A stretch of 64,000 nucleotides of DNA, from positions 570,297 through 634,296 of the forward strand of contig CAWBOK010000009.1 in NCBI GenBank assembly GCA_963790415.1. The letters are read 5' to 3'. The stretch is from JAJZQZ01 sp963790415. GTDB taxonomy: Bacteria; Actinomycetota; Thermoleophilia; RBG-16-64-13. This document shows positions 39,477-47,762 of this stretch, piece after piece. A program made the translations under genes and the position numbers. Under the pieces are notes generated by a model. It saw only the letters and a program-made list of their open reading frames with translations. It was not told the DNA's origin and ran no database searches. Within the stretch, counting starts at the first letter, position 1. Each line of letters begins with the position of its first letter.

Positions 39477-39578
39477 GACTCTCCCCCCGATAGGAGACGG
39501 ACAGTCCTTCTTGACTGCCGTTCTTGTCGCTTCAGATTACAGCAGCTGCCGACGCCGGTTGCAACTCCGGTAACTCAT

Positions 39579-40760
39579 TCACCCCACCGCCGCCCCGCGT
39601 CGTACCGCATCCCGCCCGTACTTCTCCCGGATGGCGTCGATCTTGAGGTCGAGGTCGCGCAGCAGCGGCAGTTCCTGATCGAAGAGGTCGTCCTGCCAGC
39701 AGCGGGGCACCAGGTTGGTAACCCCCATGCCCACCAAGCGGATGCGGTAGCGTCGCTGCCGGGCTTCCCGAAACAGGGCGAGCACTTCCACGAAGAAGAC
39801 CTCGTCGACGTCGAGAGGACGGCGCAGGGTGCGCGAACGGGTGTGCGTGATGAAGTCGGAGTAGCGGATCTTCACCGTGATCGTGCGGGCCTCGAATCTC
39901 TGGCGGCGTAAACGGCCGCAGACATCCTCGGTGAGACGCAGGAGCGTCGACTCGAGCAGGCCGGTGTCGGAGGTATCGTCGTCGAAGGTGGTCTCTCGGG
40001 AGATCGACTTCACCGCTTCCCGGGGCGTCACCATGCGGGTGTCGTCGCCGCGGGCCCGTTGGGCCAGCATCTCCCCCACCTCGCCGAAGGAGAGTCGCAA
40101 CAGGTTGGGCGGCACCCGGGCCAGATCGCCGATGGTGGCTACTCCTCGGTCGCGTAGCTGCCCCAGCATGACCGGGCCCACTCCGGGCAGACGCTCCACC
40201 GCCAAGGACTCGAGGAACGACGCTTCTTCCCCCGGCCGCACCACGGTGAAACCGCGGGGTTTCTCCAGATCGGAGGCCACCTTGGCCACCAGCTTGTTGG
40301 TGGCCAAGCCCACGGAGATGCCCAACGAGAGTTCCTCGTGCACCCGTCGCTGGATGGCCCGGGCCGTGTGGATCACCGGGCCGAAGAGCTGCTCGGTGCC
40401 GGTGAGGTCTACGTAGGCCTCGTCGAGGCTCACCTGCTCCACCAGCGGGGAGTACTCGCCGAGAAGGGCCATGAGCCGGCGGGAGTACTCCCGGTAGAGA
40501 CGATGGTCGCCGGGCAGATAGACCCCGTGCGGACAGAGGCGCCGGGCGGTGCGCAGCGGCATGGCCGAGTGCACCCCGTACCGGCGGGCGATATAGTTGG
40601 CGGTGGCCACGACGCCGCGCTCGCCGCCCCCCACGATGACCGGCTTGTCACGCAGAGAGGGGTCGAGATTCTCCTCCACACTGGCGAAGAAGGCGTCGAG
40701 ATCCAGGTGGGCGATGACCCGGTAGGATGCCCGGGGAGGCTGTCGGGGACTCGCAGTCAT
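39579..40760 (-). CDS. dinB: DNA polymerase IV (Y family)
   Basis: Translesion polymerase, 393 residues from the ATG at 40760. Seen: IAHLDLDAFFASVEENLDPS (metal Asp), VVATANYIARRYGVHSAMPL, VEQVSLDEAYVDLTGTEQLF (SLDEAYVD motif), GLATNKLVAKVASDLEKPRG, LPGVGPVMLGQLRDRGVATI (helix-hairpin-helix) and a little-finger domain. The beta-clamp motif is suggested by QDDLFD near the C-terminus. The start at 40760 was chosen because the promoter -10 lies six bases upstream; the ATG at 40781 sits inside the LexA box. Regulation: SOS, see promoter entry. Confidence 0.95.
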   Translation of the reverse strand: MTASPRQPPRASYRVIAHLDLDAFFASVEENLDPSLRDKPVIVGGGERGVVATANYIARRYGVHSAMPLRTARRLCPHGVYLPGDHRLYREYSRRLMALLGEYSPLVEQVSLDEAYVDLTGTEQLFGPVIHTARAIQRRVHEELSLGISVGLATNKLVAKVASDLEKPRGFTVVRPGEEASFLESLAVERLPGVGPVMLGQLRDRGVATIGDLARVPPNLLRLSFGEVGEMLAQRARGDDTRMVTPREAVKSISRETTFDDDTSDTGLLESTLLRLTEDVCGRLRRQRFEARTITVKIRYSDFITHTRSRTLRRPLDVDEVFFVEVLALFREARQRRYRIRLVGMGVTNLVPRCWQDDLFDQELPLLRDLDLKIDAIREKYGRDAVRRGAAVG

Positions 40761-40766
40761 CAACTC

Positions 40767-40795
40767 ATCGTATACGAACATTCGTTCGCATACAA
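40767..40795 (-). promoter_or_regulatory. dinB promoter with LexA (SOS) box between -35 and -10
   Basis: On the minus strand TTGTAT (40795-40790) and TACGAT (40772-40767) are spaced by 17 bases. The spacer holds the palindrome CGAACGAATGTTCG (40775-40788), matching the Gram-positive/actinobacterial LexA consensus CGAAC-N4-GTTCG. LexA would block RNA polymerase directly. Transcription would start at or next to the ATG at 40760, giving a leaderless mRNA. Confidence 0.8.
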
Positions 40796-40842
40796 GAGTG
40801 CGCCTCCGCCCGAGGCCACGACGCCCCTCCAGGACACGACGA

Positions 40843-40858
40843 CCCGCAGGCCTGCGGG
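40843..40858 (-). terminator. Palindrome just past the repeat-protein stop
   Basis: A perfect 16-base palindrome (CCCGCAGGCCTGCGGG) ends two bases before the stop of the 40860-41402 gene and lies upstream of dinB. It has no loop bases beyond the centre and no T run. It may form a weak terminator or a protein-binding site. Confidence 0.35.
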
Positions 40859-40859
40859 C

Positions 40860-41402
40860 CTACCCGCGCCGGCGCCCTCCGAATCGTCGTAGGAGCGCCG
40901 CCCCGATACCCAGACCCACGCCCACGCCCGCAGTCGCTCCGAAGATGGCCGCCAGGCGGGGTGTGAATAGCACCCGAGCCCCATCCTCCAGCACCGTGGA
41001 CGCCGACACCAGGACGCCGACGAAACCCCGGCCGACGCGCGCGTTCTTGGCGGCGAGCACGACCCCACCGCCCCGATCCACCGTCAGATCGCCGAGAGCC
41101 ACCACGTATTGGGCCCCTCCCATGTTGACGGAGATGTCGCCTCGAGCGGCGATGACCGCCGCCCCACCCGCGGTGAGTTCGAGGTCGTGGCCCGCGGCGA
41201 TCAAGGAAGCTCCCGCCGCCGTCATGTGTACATCGCCCCGGGCCACCACCGCGGCGGCCCCCGCCTGACCCATGGTGGCGTCATGGCCGGCGATCACGAC
41301 GCCTGCAGCCCCCTGTCTCACCGAGGCGTCGTCGGCCTTGACCAGACCTACCAAGCCTCGTTCCACGTCTCCGCCGTCGGCTTTGAGTTTCATGTCGACC
41401 AT
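40860..41402 (-). CDS. Short-repeat beta-solenoid-like membrane-tailed protein
   Basis: 180 residues from the ATG at 41402 (GAGGAGG eight bases upstream). Residues about 15-135 consist of seven imperfect repeats of 16-17 residues with pattern G-A-A-x-V-x-A-R/H-G/K-D: for example GAAGVVIAGHDATM, GAAAVVARGDVHM, GASLIAAGHDLEL, GAAVIAARGDISV and GAQYVVALGDLTV. Alternating hydrophobic residues suggest a beta-solenoid, loosely like bactofilins. A C-terminal hydrophobic segment (AAIFGATAGVGVGLGIGAAL) and basic tail RRFGGRRRG suggest membrane anchoring. No known family. It could form a membrane-attached fibre or scaffold; this is inference. Confidence 0.72.
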   Translation of the reverse strand: MVDMKLKADGGDVERGLVGLVKADDASVRQGAAGVVIAGHDATMGQAGAAAVVARGDVHMTAAGASLIAAGHDLELTAGGAAVIAARGDISVNMGGAQYVVALGDLTVDRGGGVVLAAKNARVGRGFVGVLVSASTVLEDGARVLFTPRLAAIFGATAGVGVGLGIGAALLRRFGGRRRG

Positions 41403-41574
41403 CGCCGCCTCCTCCGTTCGCTCGGCCCACCGGAACCCGGGCACAGCACGTATCTCGCGAGAACCTGCTCTGACCGCACACTGAGACCACCCGGCGTGAG
41501 ACCCCGGGTGTGCGTCAGAGGTACGCTTCCAGAATGTCGAAGGCGCCAAACCCGTTGGAGTCGGCGGACCGGCC

Positions 41575-42951
41575 CTATGACTCGTATGGTCGAGCGCCGA
41601 GGTGCTCCTCGGTTCCTTGGACCTTCGCCCGCGAGCGGAACCCTCGATCGCCCAGCAGACGGTAGGCAGGCGCAGGCATCATAGGCGTGGCCATGGTCTG
41701 TACCGCTTCCCGAGTGACGGGTCGTCCCTCCGCGAGGGCCTCGGCCGCGAGGTCAAGAGCGGCGCACACCGAACGCGCCATGTCCCCGACCACGTCCAGT
41801 GGCCGGCCGTCAATGGCGGCCCCCGCACCCAGGGCAAGGCCACCCGCCCACGACATGCCTGTTTCCAGTGCGAAGCGCCGGCTCACGGAGAGGGCCGGCG
41901 CGCACTGCTCGGCCTCGGGAAAACCACTGTTGACCAGCGCGGCCACCCGCACCGCCGGGTAAACTCGCACACCGCGCGCCGCCACCCACTCGAGGAGTGC
42001 CACCAACGACGCCGGCACTGCGTCGACGTAGAGCGGAAACGCCAGTACGAGGAGTTCGGCCCGGTCGAGAGCCGACGCGAACGCGTCTCGACCCACCCCC
42101 TCGTCTTCGAGCACCTCCCGCACGCTCATGCGATCGATCACGATCCCCGACCTGCGGAGTGATGCGGCCAGGTAGTCGCCCAACACGGCCGAGGTGCTCC
42201 GCCTGCGCCGGGGACTCCCCACCACCAGCAGCGCGCGACCAGGGCGACGCCGCAGACCCGACGGTCCCGGACCCACCGTTGCCGCTTCGACCGTCCCCGC
42301 GCCCACCTCGAGAAGCTGTTCGAGTGTGATCTGGGCGTCCGGTGATTCGGCGGCGGAGGGAAGCCGCCGGTGACCACGCGGCCCCATTCCCACCTGCTCG
42401 AGTAGGCTCTCCACCATCGCATGCGCCTCGTCCGGACCCTCGCTCGAGACCACCACCCCGGAGGCCGCCGCCGGAGCGTGGAAGTTGACCGCGTTCCGCG
42501 CGGCCAACATGCGGAAGACCACCTGCGCGGCGTCATCGCGCACGGCCTGCACTCCTACGGTCACCACGCGGGCCACGTGATCGTACCGAGCAGGGTGATG
42601 GGTCTCGCCCATGATCGTCGTGAAGAACGGCGAGACGTTGCCTATCGACCGGTCCAGGACCTTCTTGAGCGCGCTCGAGTACCCGCCAAAGGTCACCGGG
42701 GTCAGGAGCACCAACAGATCGGCCCCCACCATGTCTCGTGCCACACCCCGGGCGGCGTCGTCGGTGGTGCATACGCCCGGAGTCAGCGTCCAACAACCGA
42801 GGCAGGCACGGCACGGCGCTACGTCGAGATCGCGAAGCGGCCTGCACTCGACGGCACAGTCGGCTTCCCGCAGCTTTCGGACCAGCAGGTCACCCACCGC
42901 CACCGTGGCGTCGTCGCCACGATGGCTCCCGTCCAGGATCAGCGCCTTCAT
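41575..42951 (-). CDS. Double flavodoxin-fold FMN protein
   Basis: 458 residues with two flavodoxin-like halves. The first (ALILDGSHRGDDATVAVGD) has CRACLGCWTLTPGVCTTDD, the cysteine pattern of iron-sulfur flavoproteins/NADPH-dependent FMN reductases, then LTPVTFGGYSSALKKVLDR. The second half begins near residue 232 (RALLVVGSPRRRRSTSAVLG), with LVLAFPLYVDAVPASLVALL and VAALVNSGFPEAEQCAPALS, and lacks that cysteine cluster. It ends in a region seen in flavodoxin-like NAD(P)H-dependent proteins. Start and preceding stop share one base (TGATG), so it is coupled to the alpha/beta hydrolase gene. Electron donor and acceptor are unknown. Confidence 0.85.
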   Translation of the reverse strand: MKALILDGSHRGDDATVAVGDLLVRKLREADCAVECRPLRDLDVAPCRACLGCWTLTPGVCTTDDAARGVARDMVGADLLVLLTPVTFGGYSSALKKVLDRSIGNVSPFFTTIMGETHHPARYDHVARVVTVGVQAVRDDAAQVVFRMLAARNAVNFHAPAAASGVVVSSEGPDEAHAMVESLLEQVGMGPRGHRRLPSAAESPDAQITLEQLLEVGAGTVEAATVGPGPSGLRRRPGRALLVVGSPRRRRSTSAVLGDYLAASLRRSGIVIDRMSVREVLEDEGVGRDAFASALDRAELLVLAFPLYVDAVPASLVALLEWVAARGVRVYPAVRVAALVNSGFPEAEQCAPALSVSRRFALETGMSWAGGLALGAGAAIDGRPLDVVGDMARSVCAALDLAAEALAEGRPVTREAVQTMATPMMPAPAYRLLGDRGFRSRAKVQGTEEHLGARPYES

Positions 42952-44432
42952 CAGTGCGCGGCGATCCAGGCGGCGATGTCGGCGACCACCGGCGCGGTCA
43001 CGTGGCCCGCGATCTCGTATTCCGCCGGCGTACTCTTGCCCGAACCCGTCACGAACAGGTGATTCAGGTCCGGATACAGCTTGAAGTCGGCGCCTGGCCG
43101 ACCCAAGAGTGCCGCCTGCCATAGGTCATAGTCCGCCGTGGTGACCTGATAGTCGCGACCACCCTGCAGCACCAACACCGGTGTAGCGAGAGCGGCGGCC
43201 GCGGCCGGCGGGTCGTAGCCGCGCATATCCAGCCAGTAGGCGGCCGGGATGCCCAGGGGCAATTCGCCGGCCGGAGTGTCAGCCGAGAGCGCTGGGTCCT
43301 TGACCTTCGCCACCTGAGCCCGCATCTCGTCGATCCGAGACGTCCGCTCGGCGTCGGAGAGGCCCGCTTGCAGTCCGAGCAGGTAGGTGGTCTGCTCCAG
43401 GATGATGTCTTCGAGGGGTCGAGCAGCGCCCGCCAGGAGGATGAGCCCCGCGACGTCGGCGGAAGCGACCCCGATGCGCGGCGCCAGCGTGCCGCCCAGA
43501 CTGTGGCCGAGCACGAAGACCCGGTTTGGGTCTATGTCCGGCCGCTCCTGCAGCAACCTCACCGCGCTCACAGCGTCGTCGATAGTCTCTTCCTTGGTCG
43601 TGATCCGGTCGGTCGAACCGGCCATCCGCTGGGCATACACCTTGGTGCGCTTGTCGTAGCGCAGCACGGCCACCCCGCGTGAAGCCAGCCCACCGGCCAG
43701 GTCTCGAAACGGCTTGTTCGGACCGATGGTCTCGTCCCGATCCTGAGGTCCCGAGCCGTGTACCAACACGACGGCGGGAAAGGGCGCTGTTCCCATGGGT
43801 ACGCTCAGCGTGCCGGGAAGCGCCCACGCGCCGGTGCCCACCGTGACCTCCTGCTCGGTGAAGGCAGCGGCCGTGACGTAGGCCGGCGGCGCGTAGGACG
43901 TGCTCGTTCCCGCACTACCGGCAGCCGTGGGGACGAAGAACAACCCCGCCACGTTTCCCGCTCGGTCGAAGACCACTTTCGTATCGAGGGTCTGCGTGCC
44001 GAACGCGGTGGTCACGTACACGACGGTGTAGTCGCCGCTCTGTTCCACGCGGGTGCCTTGGACCTCTCGGAACGGCCCCACCTGCGACTCCAGTCCCCGC
44101 CAGACGTCCGCCAGCTTCTCTTGGGGAAGAGCCGCTTTCATGGTGTCGTCCATGCGGGCCACCGCCTCCGCGTAGCGCGCCGACGCCAGCAGCCCTACGA
44201 AGTCTCGGGCCTTCTGCTCCGCCTCGTCGGTCGGCGCCTTGTCGACCACGACGGTGGACGGCGGTGCGGCCGGCGGAATGGTGGTCGAAGTCGAGAGGGT
44301 GGACGAGGTCGCCCCTCCTCCACCACACGACGTCGCCGCCACGAGGATCACGGCCACAAGGATCGCCGCCCCGACGACCATCAGCGCAACCGCCGACCAG
44401 CGGAGGCCGAGGCCCCGTGCACGCCCGTTCAT
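42951..44432 (-). CDS. Membrane-anchored alpha/beta hydrolase with DUF3887 domain
   Basis: 493 residues. An N-terminal membrane/signal segment (ALMVVGAAILVAVILVAATS, then Cys-Gly) may be a lipoprotein signal. A Thr/Pro stalk follows, then a DUF3887-like domain (about residues 70-170: DFVGLLASARYAEAVARMDD, VGPFREVQGTRVEQSGDYTV). The alpha/beta hydrolase has LVHGSGPQDRDETIGPNKPF, the nucleophile elbow GHSLGG, VLVLQGGRDYQVTTADY (Asp) and DLNHLF (His). Similar secreted esterases/peptidases occur in clostridia and other Gram-positives. It acts outside the membrane. Coupled to the downstream FMN protein and ten bases after pgi. Confidence 0.9.
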   Translation of the reverse strand: MNGRARGLGLRWSAVALMVVGAAILVAVILVAATSCGGGGATSSTLSTSTTIPPAAPPSTVVVDKAPTDEAEQKARDFVGLLASARYAEAVARMDDTMKAALPQEKLADVWRGLESQVGPFREVQGTRVEQSGDYTVVYVTTAFGTQTLDTKVVFDRAGNVAGLFFVPTAAGSAGTSTSYAPPAYVTAAAFTEQEVTVGTGAWALPGTLSVPMGTAPFPAVVLVHGSGPQDRDETIGPNKPFRDLAGGLASRGVAVLRYDKRTKVYAQRMAGSTDRITTKEETIDDAVSAVRLLQERPDIDPNRVFVLGHSLGGTLAPRIGVASADVAGLILLAGAARPLEDIILEQTTYLLGLQAGLSDAERTSRIDEMRAQVAKVKDPALSADTPAGELPLGIPAAYWLDMRGYDPPAAAAALATPVLVLQGGRDYQVTTADYDLWQAALLGRPGADFKLYPDLNHLFVTGSGKSTPAEYEIAGHVTAPVVADIAAWIAAH

Positions 44433-44441
44433 GTCGCCCGC

Positions 44442-45884
44442 CTAGGCCACGAGGTACCGCTTGTTCTCGCGCGGACCGCCACCCTCGGGCCTTTCGCCGT
44501 CCGCCACTCCCCCGCGGATCTCGGCGGCCATATCCTCGAATCCCACGCGGCCCATCAGGGCGTAGGTGGCCTCTTTGCCGAGTTCCACGCCCGGCTGGTC
44601 GAACGCGTTGATGTCGTAGAGCTCCCCGGCCACCGCCGTGGCAGCTTCCAGCAACATGAAGAACTGTCCCAGCGAAGGCGCATCGACCGCGGGCATGTTG
44701 ATGGTCATCGACGGGCGCCTGCGCCTGGCAAGCGCCCATGCGGTGGCTTCCTGCTCGGCGTTGAGCAACTCGCCCAGTGAGCGACCACCCAGGTAGGCCA
44801 GCGGGTCGTCGTCGTCCTGTAGAGCGGGGATCACGACTTCCTGCCCGAAACTCTCCACCCGCACGAACGTGACCACTTTGTCATCCGGGCCCTCGACGTA
44901 GAGCTGCATCTGCGAATGCTGGTCGGTGACTCCCAGGGCACGGATGGGCGTAAGCCCGGCATGGACGGTGTGCCCCTGCCGATCGACGGCCTTGCCCAAG
45001 CTCTCCGCCCACAGCTGCCGATACCAGCCGGCCAGATCGCGGAGGCGGTTCGAATAGGGCATCATCACGTTGATGCGACGGTGGAACCGCGTGTCCTCGA
45101 GAAAGTGCAGAGCCGCGTATATGTACACCGGGTTCGCCACCACGTCGGCTTCCACGAACTGAGCCAACATCGCGGCCGCGCCGGCAAGCAGGCCACGCAC
45201 GTCCATCCCCAAGAGCGCCGCGGGCAGCAGCCCCACCGGACTCAGCACCGAGAATCGACCGCCCACGCCCGCGGGGATCTCGAACAGGCGCACCTTGTCC
45301 AAGCGGCCGATCTTCCTCAGCACCCCGCTGTACGGGTCGGTGGTGAACACGAGATGCTGCGCCACTTCGTCCGACGGCACCTGCTGCTCCAGCAGGCGAC
45401 GCACGATCAGGTAGGCGGCCATGGTCTCCGCTGTGGACCCCGACTTGGACACCACGTTCACCAGGGTGCTCCGCATGTCCATGTACTGGAAGAGGCCGGC
45501 GATATCGTCCGGATCGACGTTGTCGACCACGAAGAGCCGGGGAACGCCCGAGCGCTCCTTCTTCGGCAGCATGTTGTGATAGGGATGGAGGAGGGCCGTC
45601 GCCAGGGCGGTCGTTCCGAGTGCCGACCCCCCGATGCCCAGTACGACCAACGTCTCGAAGCGCCCCCGGACCTCGGCGGCGTAAGCGAGGAGATCGGCGG
45701 GATCGCGATGCGGCAACTCCATCCACGCCAGCCCGCCGCTACGGCGATGTTCGACCAGGTTCTTCCGTATCTGCTCCAGGGGTAGACGTACCGCCTCCAA
45801 GAGATACGGCGACAGGCCACCCTGGCGACCCAGAGCCTCCTCCATGCAGTAGGTGTAGTCGATCGACAGTGGATCCATACGCAC
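44442..45884 (-). CDS. pgi: Glucose-6-phosphate isomerase
   Basis: Interconverts glucose 6-phosphate and fructose 6-phosphate. Seen: VVLGIGGSALGTTALATALL, the phosphate-binding VNVVSKSGSTAETMAAYLIV, GGRFSVLSPVGLLPAALLG, MMPYSNRLRDLAGWYRQLWA, ESLGKAVDRQG and the C-terminal INAFDQPGVELGK. 480 residues. The start is the GTG at 45884 or the ATG two codons later; both lie close to an AAGGAG site. It is the second carbohydrate gene of the window besides the ROK kinase. Neighbours do not suggest a pathway operon. Confidence 0.95.
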   Translation of the reverse strand: MRMDPLSIDYTYCMEEALGRQGGLSPYLLEAVRLPLEQIRKNLVEHRRSGGLAWMELPHRDPADLLAYAAEVRGRFETLVVLGIGGSALGTTALATALLHPYHNMLPKKERSGVPRLFVVDNVDPDDIAGLFQYMDMRSTLVNVVSKSGSTAETMAAYLIVRRLLEQQVPSDEVAQHLVFTTDPYSGVLRKIGRLDKVRLFEIPAGVGGRFSVLSPVGLLPAALLGMDVRGLLAGAAAMLAQFVEADVVANPVYIYAALHFLEDTRFHRRINVMMPYSNRLRDLAGWYRQLWAESLGKAVDRQGHTVHAGLTPIRALGVTDQHSQMQLYVEGPDDKVVTFVRVESFGQEVVIPALQDDDDPLAYLGGRSLGELLNAEQEATAWALARRRRPSMTINMPAVDAPSLGQFFMLLEAATAVAGELYDINAFDQPGVELGKEATYALMGRVGFEDMAAEIRGGVADGERPEGGGPRENKRYLVA

Positions 45885-45919
45885 TCCTTCCCGCTCTCGC
45901 CGGCTCCCTCGCCGGACTG

Positions 45920-47140
45920 CTATCTACGCGAACAGCTCGTCTCCCAACACGACCATATCTCCCGGTCGTACCGTTGAACCATACATCCCCAATCGTACGG
46001 GATGACCCAGGTGCGTTGCCAATCCCGCGACCAGGGCGGCGGCGCCGTCAGTGCTTCCCTCAGCAGCGGCACCAACCCGCCCTCATCGTACAGGACCCGG
46101 TCGTGAACCTCAGCGGGCACCAGCTCCGGATAGCTGAGACGCCGGGGCAGCACCGGCCGGCAGCCACAGTAGAGGGCCTCCACCACCGCCACGCCGAAGA
46201 ACTCGTGCAACGCCGTAGACACCACGATGTCGGCCTGCCACAGAAGATCGGCGTAGTCGGAGAACAGGTCGAGCCGCCCCCACTGCACGATGTGCCGGTG
46301 CAGTCTCTCGTGAGCCTCGACGAACTCCGCGGACGGCAGGCCTTGGTTCGCTCCCGCCACCGCCACGCGGAACGCCACGCCCGCTTCCTGAAGCGCATAC
46401 AGCGCCCGGAAGAACTCACCTGGAGCCTTGTCGTACTCCCACCGTTGGTTCCAGAGTATCAAGGGACCACGTGCAGGATCGCCCCACCGGCTCCCCGTCG
46501 ACGCGCCGCGGGAGTCACCGGGCGGACCGGCGGCGCCGCCTGAGGGCGCATACTCGTCGAACCGAGCCAGATCGCATCCCAGAGGCAACACGCGGGAGCG
46601 CGCGGCCACCTCCTCCACCAGCCATTCGCAGCGCTCGTCGGGCATGGCGGCCAGCAGGTCGGCGGCGGCGCGCAGGAACTCGTCCTGGTGGAAGGCGCTG
46701 TTGAAGTACACGGCGTCAGCCGCCGCCGCGCTCACGAGCTGCCGCAACCCATATCCCAGATCACGCTCGACGCCCGGCGGCAACGGGTAGGTGAGTTGGT
46801 TCTCGTGGAAATACAGCATGGCCGGCGCGAAACCCACACCAGGGGGCGCAAGGGAGCGATACGTCGGCAGATCGAGCATGCCCGAGGCGAACACGACGTG
46901 AGGAGCACCGTTCTCCGCCGGGCAGCCCGCGGACCGCGCCAGGCTGATCGCACCCCCGTGCATGCGCCACTTCCAATGACGCCCGGGCAGCCCAAACACC
47001 GATACCTCATGGCCCGAGAAGGTGCGGAGTCCTTCCAAGAACTGGCGATGAGAGCCGCCGAAATACGGCTCGAGCGCCCACACGCGCAGCCCTGGGGCTG
47101 CCGCACCCAGCCATGGGAGCTCCGATGGGCGCGGAGTCAC
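45920..47140 (-). CDS. Glycosyltransferase of the tRNA-queuosine mannosyltransferase-like family (DUF3524)
   Basis: 406 residues. The N-terminal ~170 residues match DUF3524, the domain of human GTDC1/QTMAN: RVWALEPYFGGSHRQFLEGL, GRHWKWRMHGGAISLA, VVFASGMLDLPTYRSLA, MLYFHENQLTYPL and AVYFNSAFHQDEFL. A GT-B C-terminal half follows (LILWNQRWEYDKAPGEFFRA, DIVVSTALHEFFGVAVVEAL). The human enzyme adds mannose to queuosine in tRNA-Asp. Whether the bacterial protein does so is unknown; it could glycosylate another substrate. A low-complexity insert rich in Gly/Ser (about residues 210-235) is present. Two small conserved genes lie just upstream. Confidence 0.85.
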   Translation of the reverse strand: MTPRPSELPWLGAAAPGLRVWALEPYFGGSHRQFLEGLRTFSGHEVSVFGLPGRHWKWRMHGGAISLARSAGCPAENGAPHVVFASGMLDLPTYRSLAPPGVGFAPAMLYFHENQLTYPLPPGVERDLGYGLRQLVSAAAADAVYFNSAFHQDEFLRAAADLLAAMPDERCEWLVEEVAARSRVLPLGCDLARFDEYAPSGGAAGPPGDSRGASTGSRWGDPARGPLILWNQRWEYDKAPGEFFRALYALQEAGVAFRVAVAGANQGLPSAEFVEAHERLHRHIVQWGRLDLFSDYADLLWQADIVVSTALHEFFGVAVVEALYCGCRPVLPRRLSYPELVPAEVHDRVLYDEGGLVPLLREALTAPPPWSRDWQRTWVIPYDWGCMVQRYDREIWSCWETSCSRR

Positions 47141-47142
47141 CT

Positions 47143-47442
47143 CTACGTCTGGGGAGGATGCTCCGGGGGCTCCTCCAACGGCACGAGGATATCGATGGCG
47201 TCCACGCGGACGAGCACAAGTGGCGCACGGCCCAGGATCTCACCGGTGCGCGGGTCGAGCATCTCGACATCGGACAGAGGCAGGAACCGGCGTGCAGGGT
47301 CGTTGACCAGGTCGCTCACCCGCGCGCGGAAATCGACGTCGGAGAGGATGATCTGGCCCACATAGACGCGCTGACCCAACTCCACGCGCACACGGGCGGG
47401 TGGAGTAGTGGTCTTGCGCCCCAGGGTGTCCTTGAGTTCCAT
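47143..47442 (-). CDS. Conserved small protein (DUF6812-like)
   Basis: 99 residues: ARVRVELGQRVYVGQIILSD, then FLPLSDVEMLDPRTGEILGR and APLVLVRVDAIDILVPLEEP. The pattern of short strands suggests a small beta-barrel, similar to DUF6812 proteins as I recall them; I am not certain. It precedes the DUF3524 glycosyltransferase by two bases and is surely co-transcribed. No signal peptide or membrane helix. Confidence 0.7.
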   Translation of the reverse strand: MELKDTLGRKTTTPPARVRVELGQRVYVGQIILSDVDFRARVSDLVNDPARRFLPLSDVEMLDPRTGEILGRAPLVLVRVDAIDILVPLEEPPEHPPQT

Positions 47443-47501
47443 GGTGCCCCGATTCTAGCGGAGATCGACCGCGGATGCGAGAGGGAAGGGAACGCGGCGA
47501 C

Positions 47502-47708
47502 TCAACAGTCGACCTGCGAGAGCACTTCGGCCAGGCGCGAAGCCTTGGCGCCGAGGAAGGCCATCTCATCCTGCAGCTCCACCGGATCGGGCGTCGGCTG
47601 CATCAGCAGGTTGATCGCCCGGCTGCAAGCCGTGCCGACCAAGAACTTCAGCTCCTCGATCTCCTGCTCCCGTCGATGGTGCACGCCTTCCCGGTCATCT
47701 GTAGTCAT
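47502..47708 (-). CDS. Small helical protein of unknown function
   Basis: 68 residues from the ATG at 47708, which has GGAGGG seven bases upstream. It is very hydrophilic and helical (REQEIEELKFLVGTACSRAI, then PVELQDEMAFLGAKASRLAE). It could form a coiled coil or helical hairpin. Not recognised. It lies upstream of the DUF6812-like gene and divergent from nfo. Confidence 0.6.
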   Translation of the reverse strand: MTTDDREGVHHRREQEIEELKFLVGTACSRAINLLMQPTPDPVELQDEMAFLGAKASRLAEVLSQVDC

Positions 47709-47749
47709 CCGCAGACCCTCCGCCGTCGGCAGGCTCGCGGTGCCAACGG

Positions 47750-47762
47750 TATCATGTGATCC
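47750..47762 (+). promoter_or_regulatory. Candidate -10 of a leaderless nfo promoter
   Basis: TATCAT (47750-47755) ends seven bases before the ATG at 47763, and no ribosome site is present. This spacing puts the transcription start at the ATG. The -35 region is poor. The same arrangement is seen at dinB. Confidence 0.4.
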
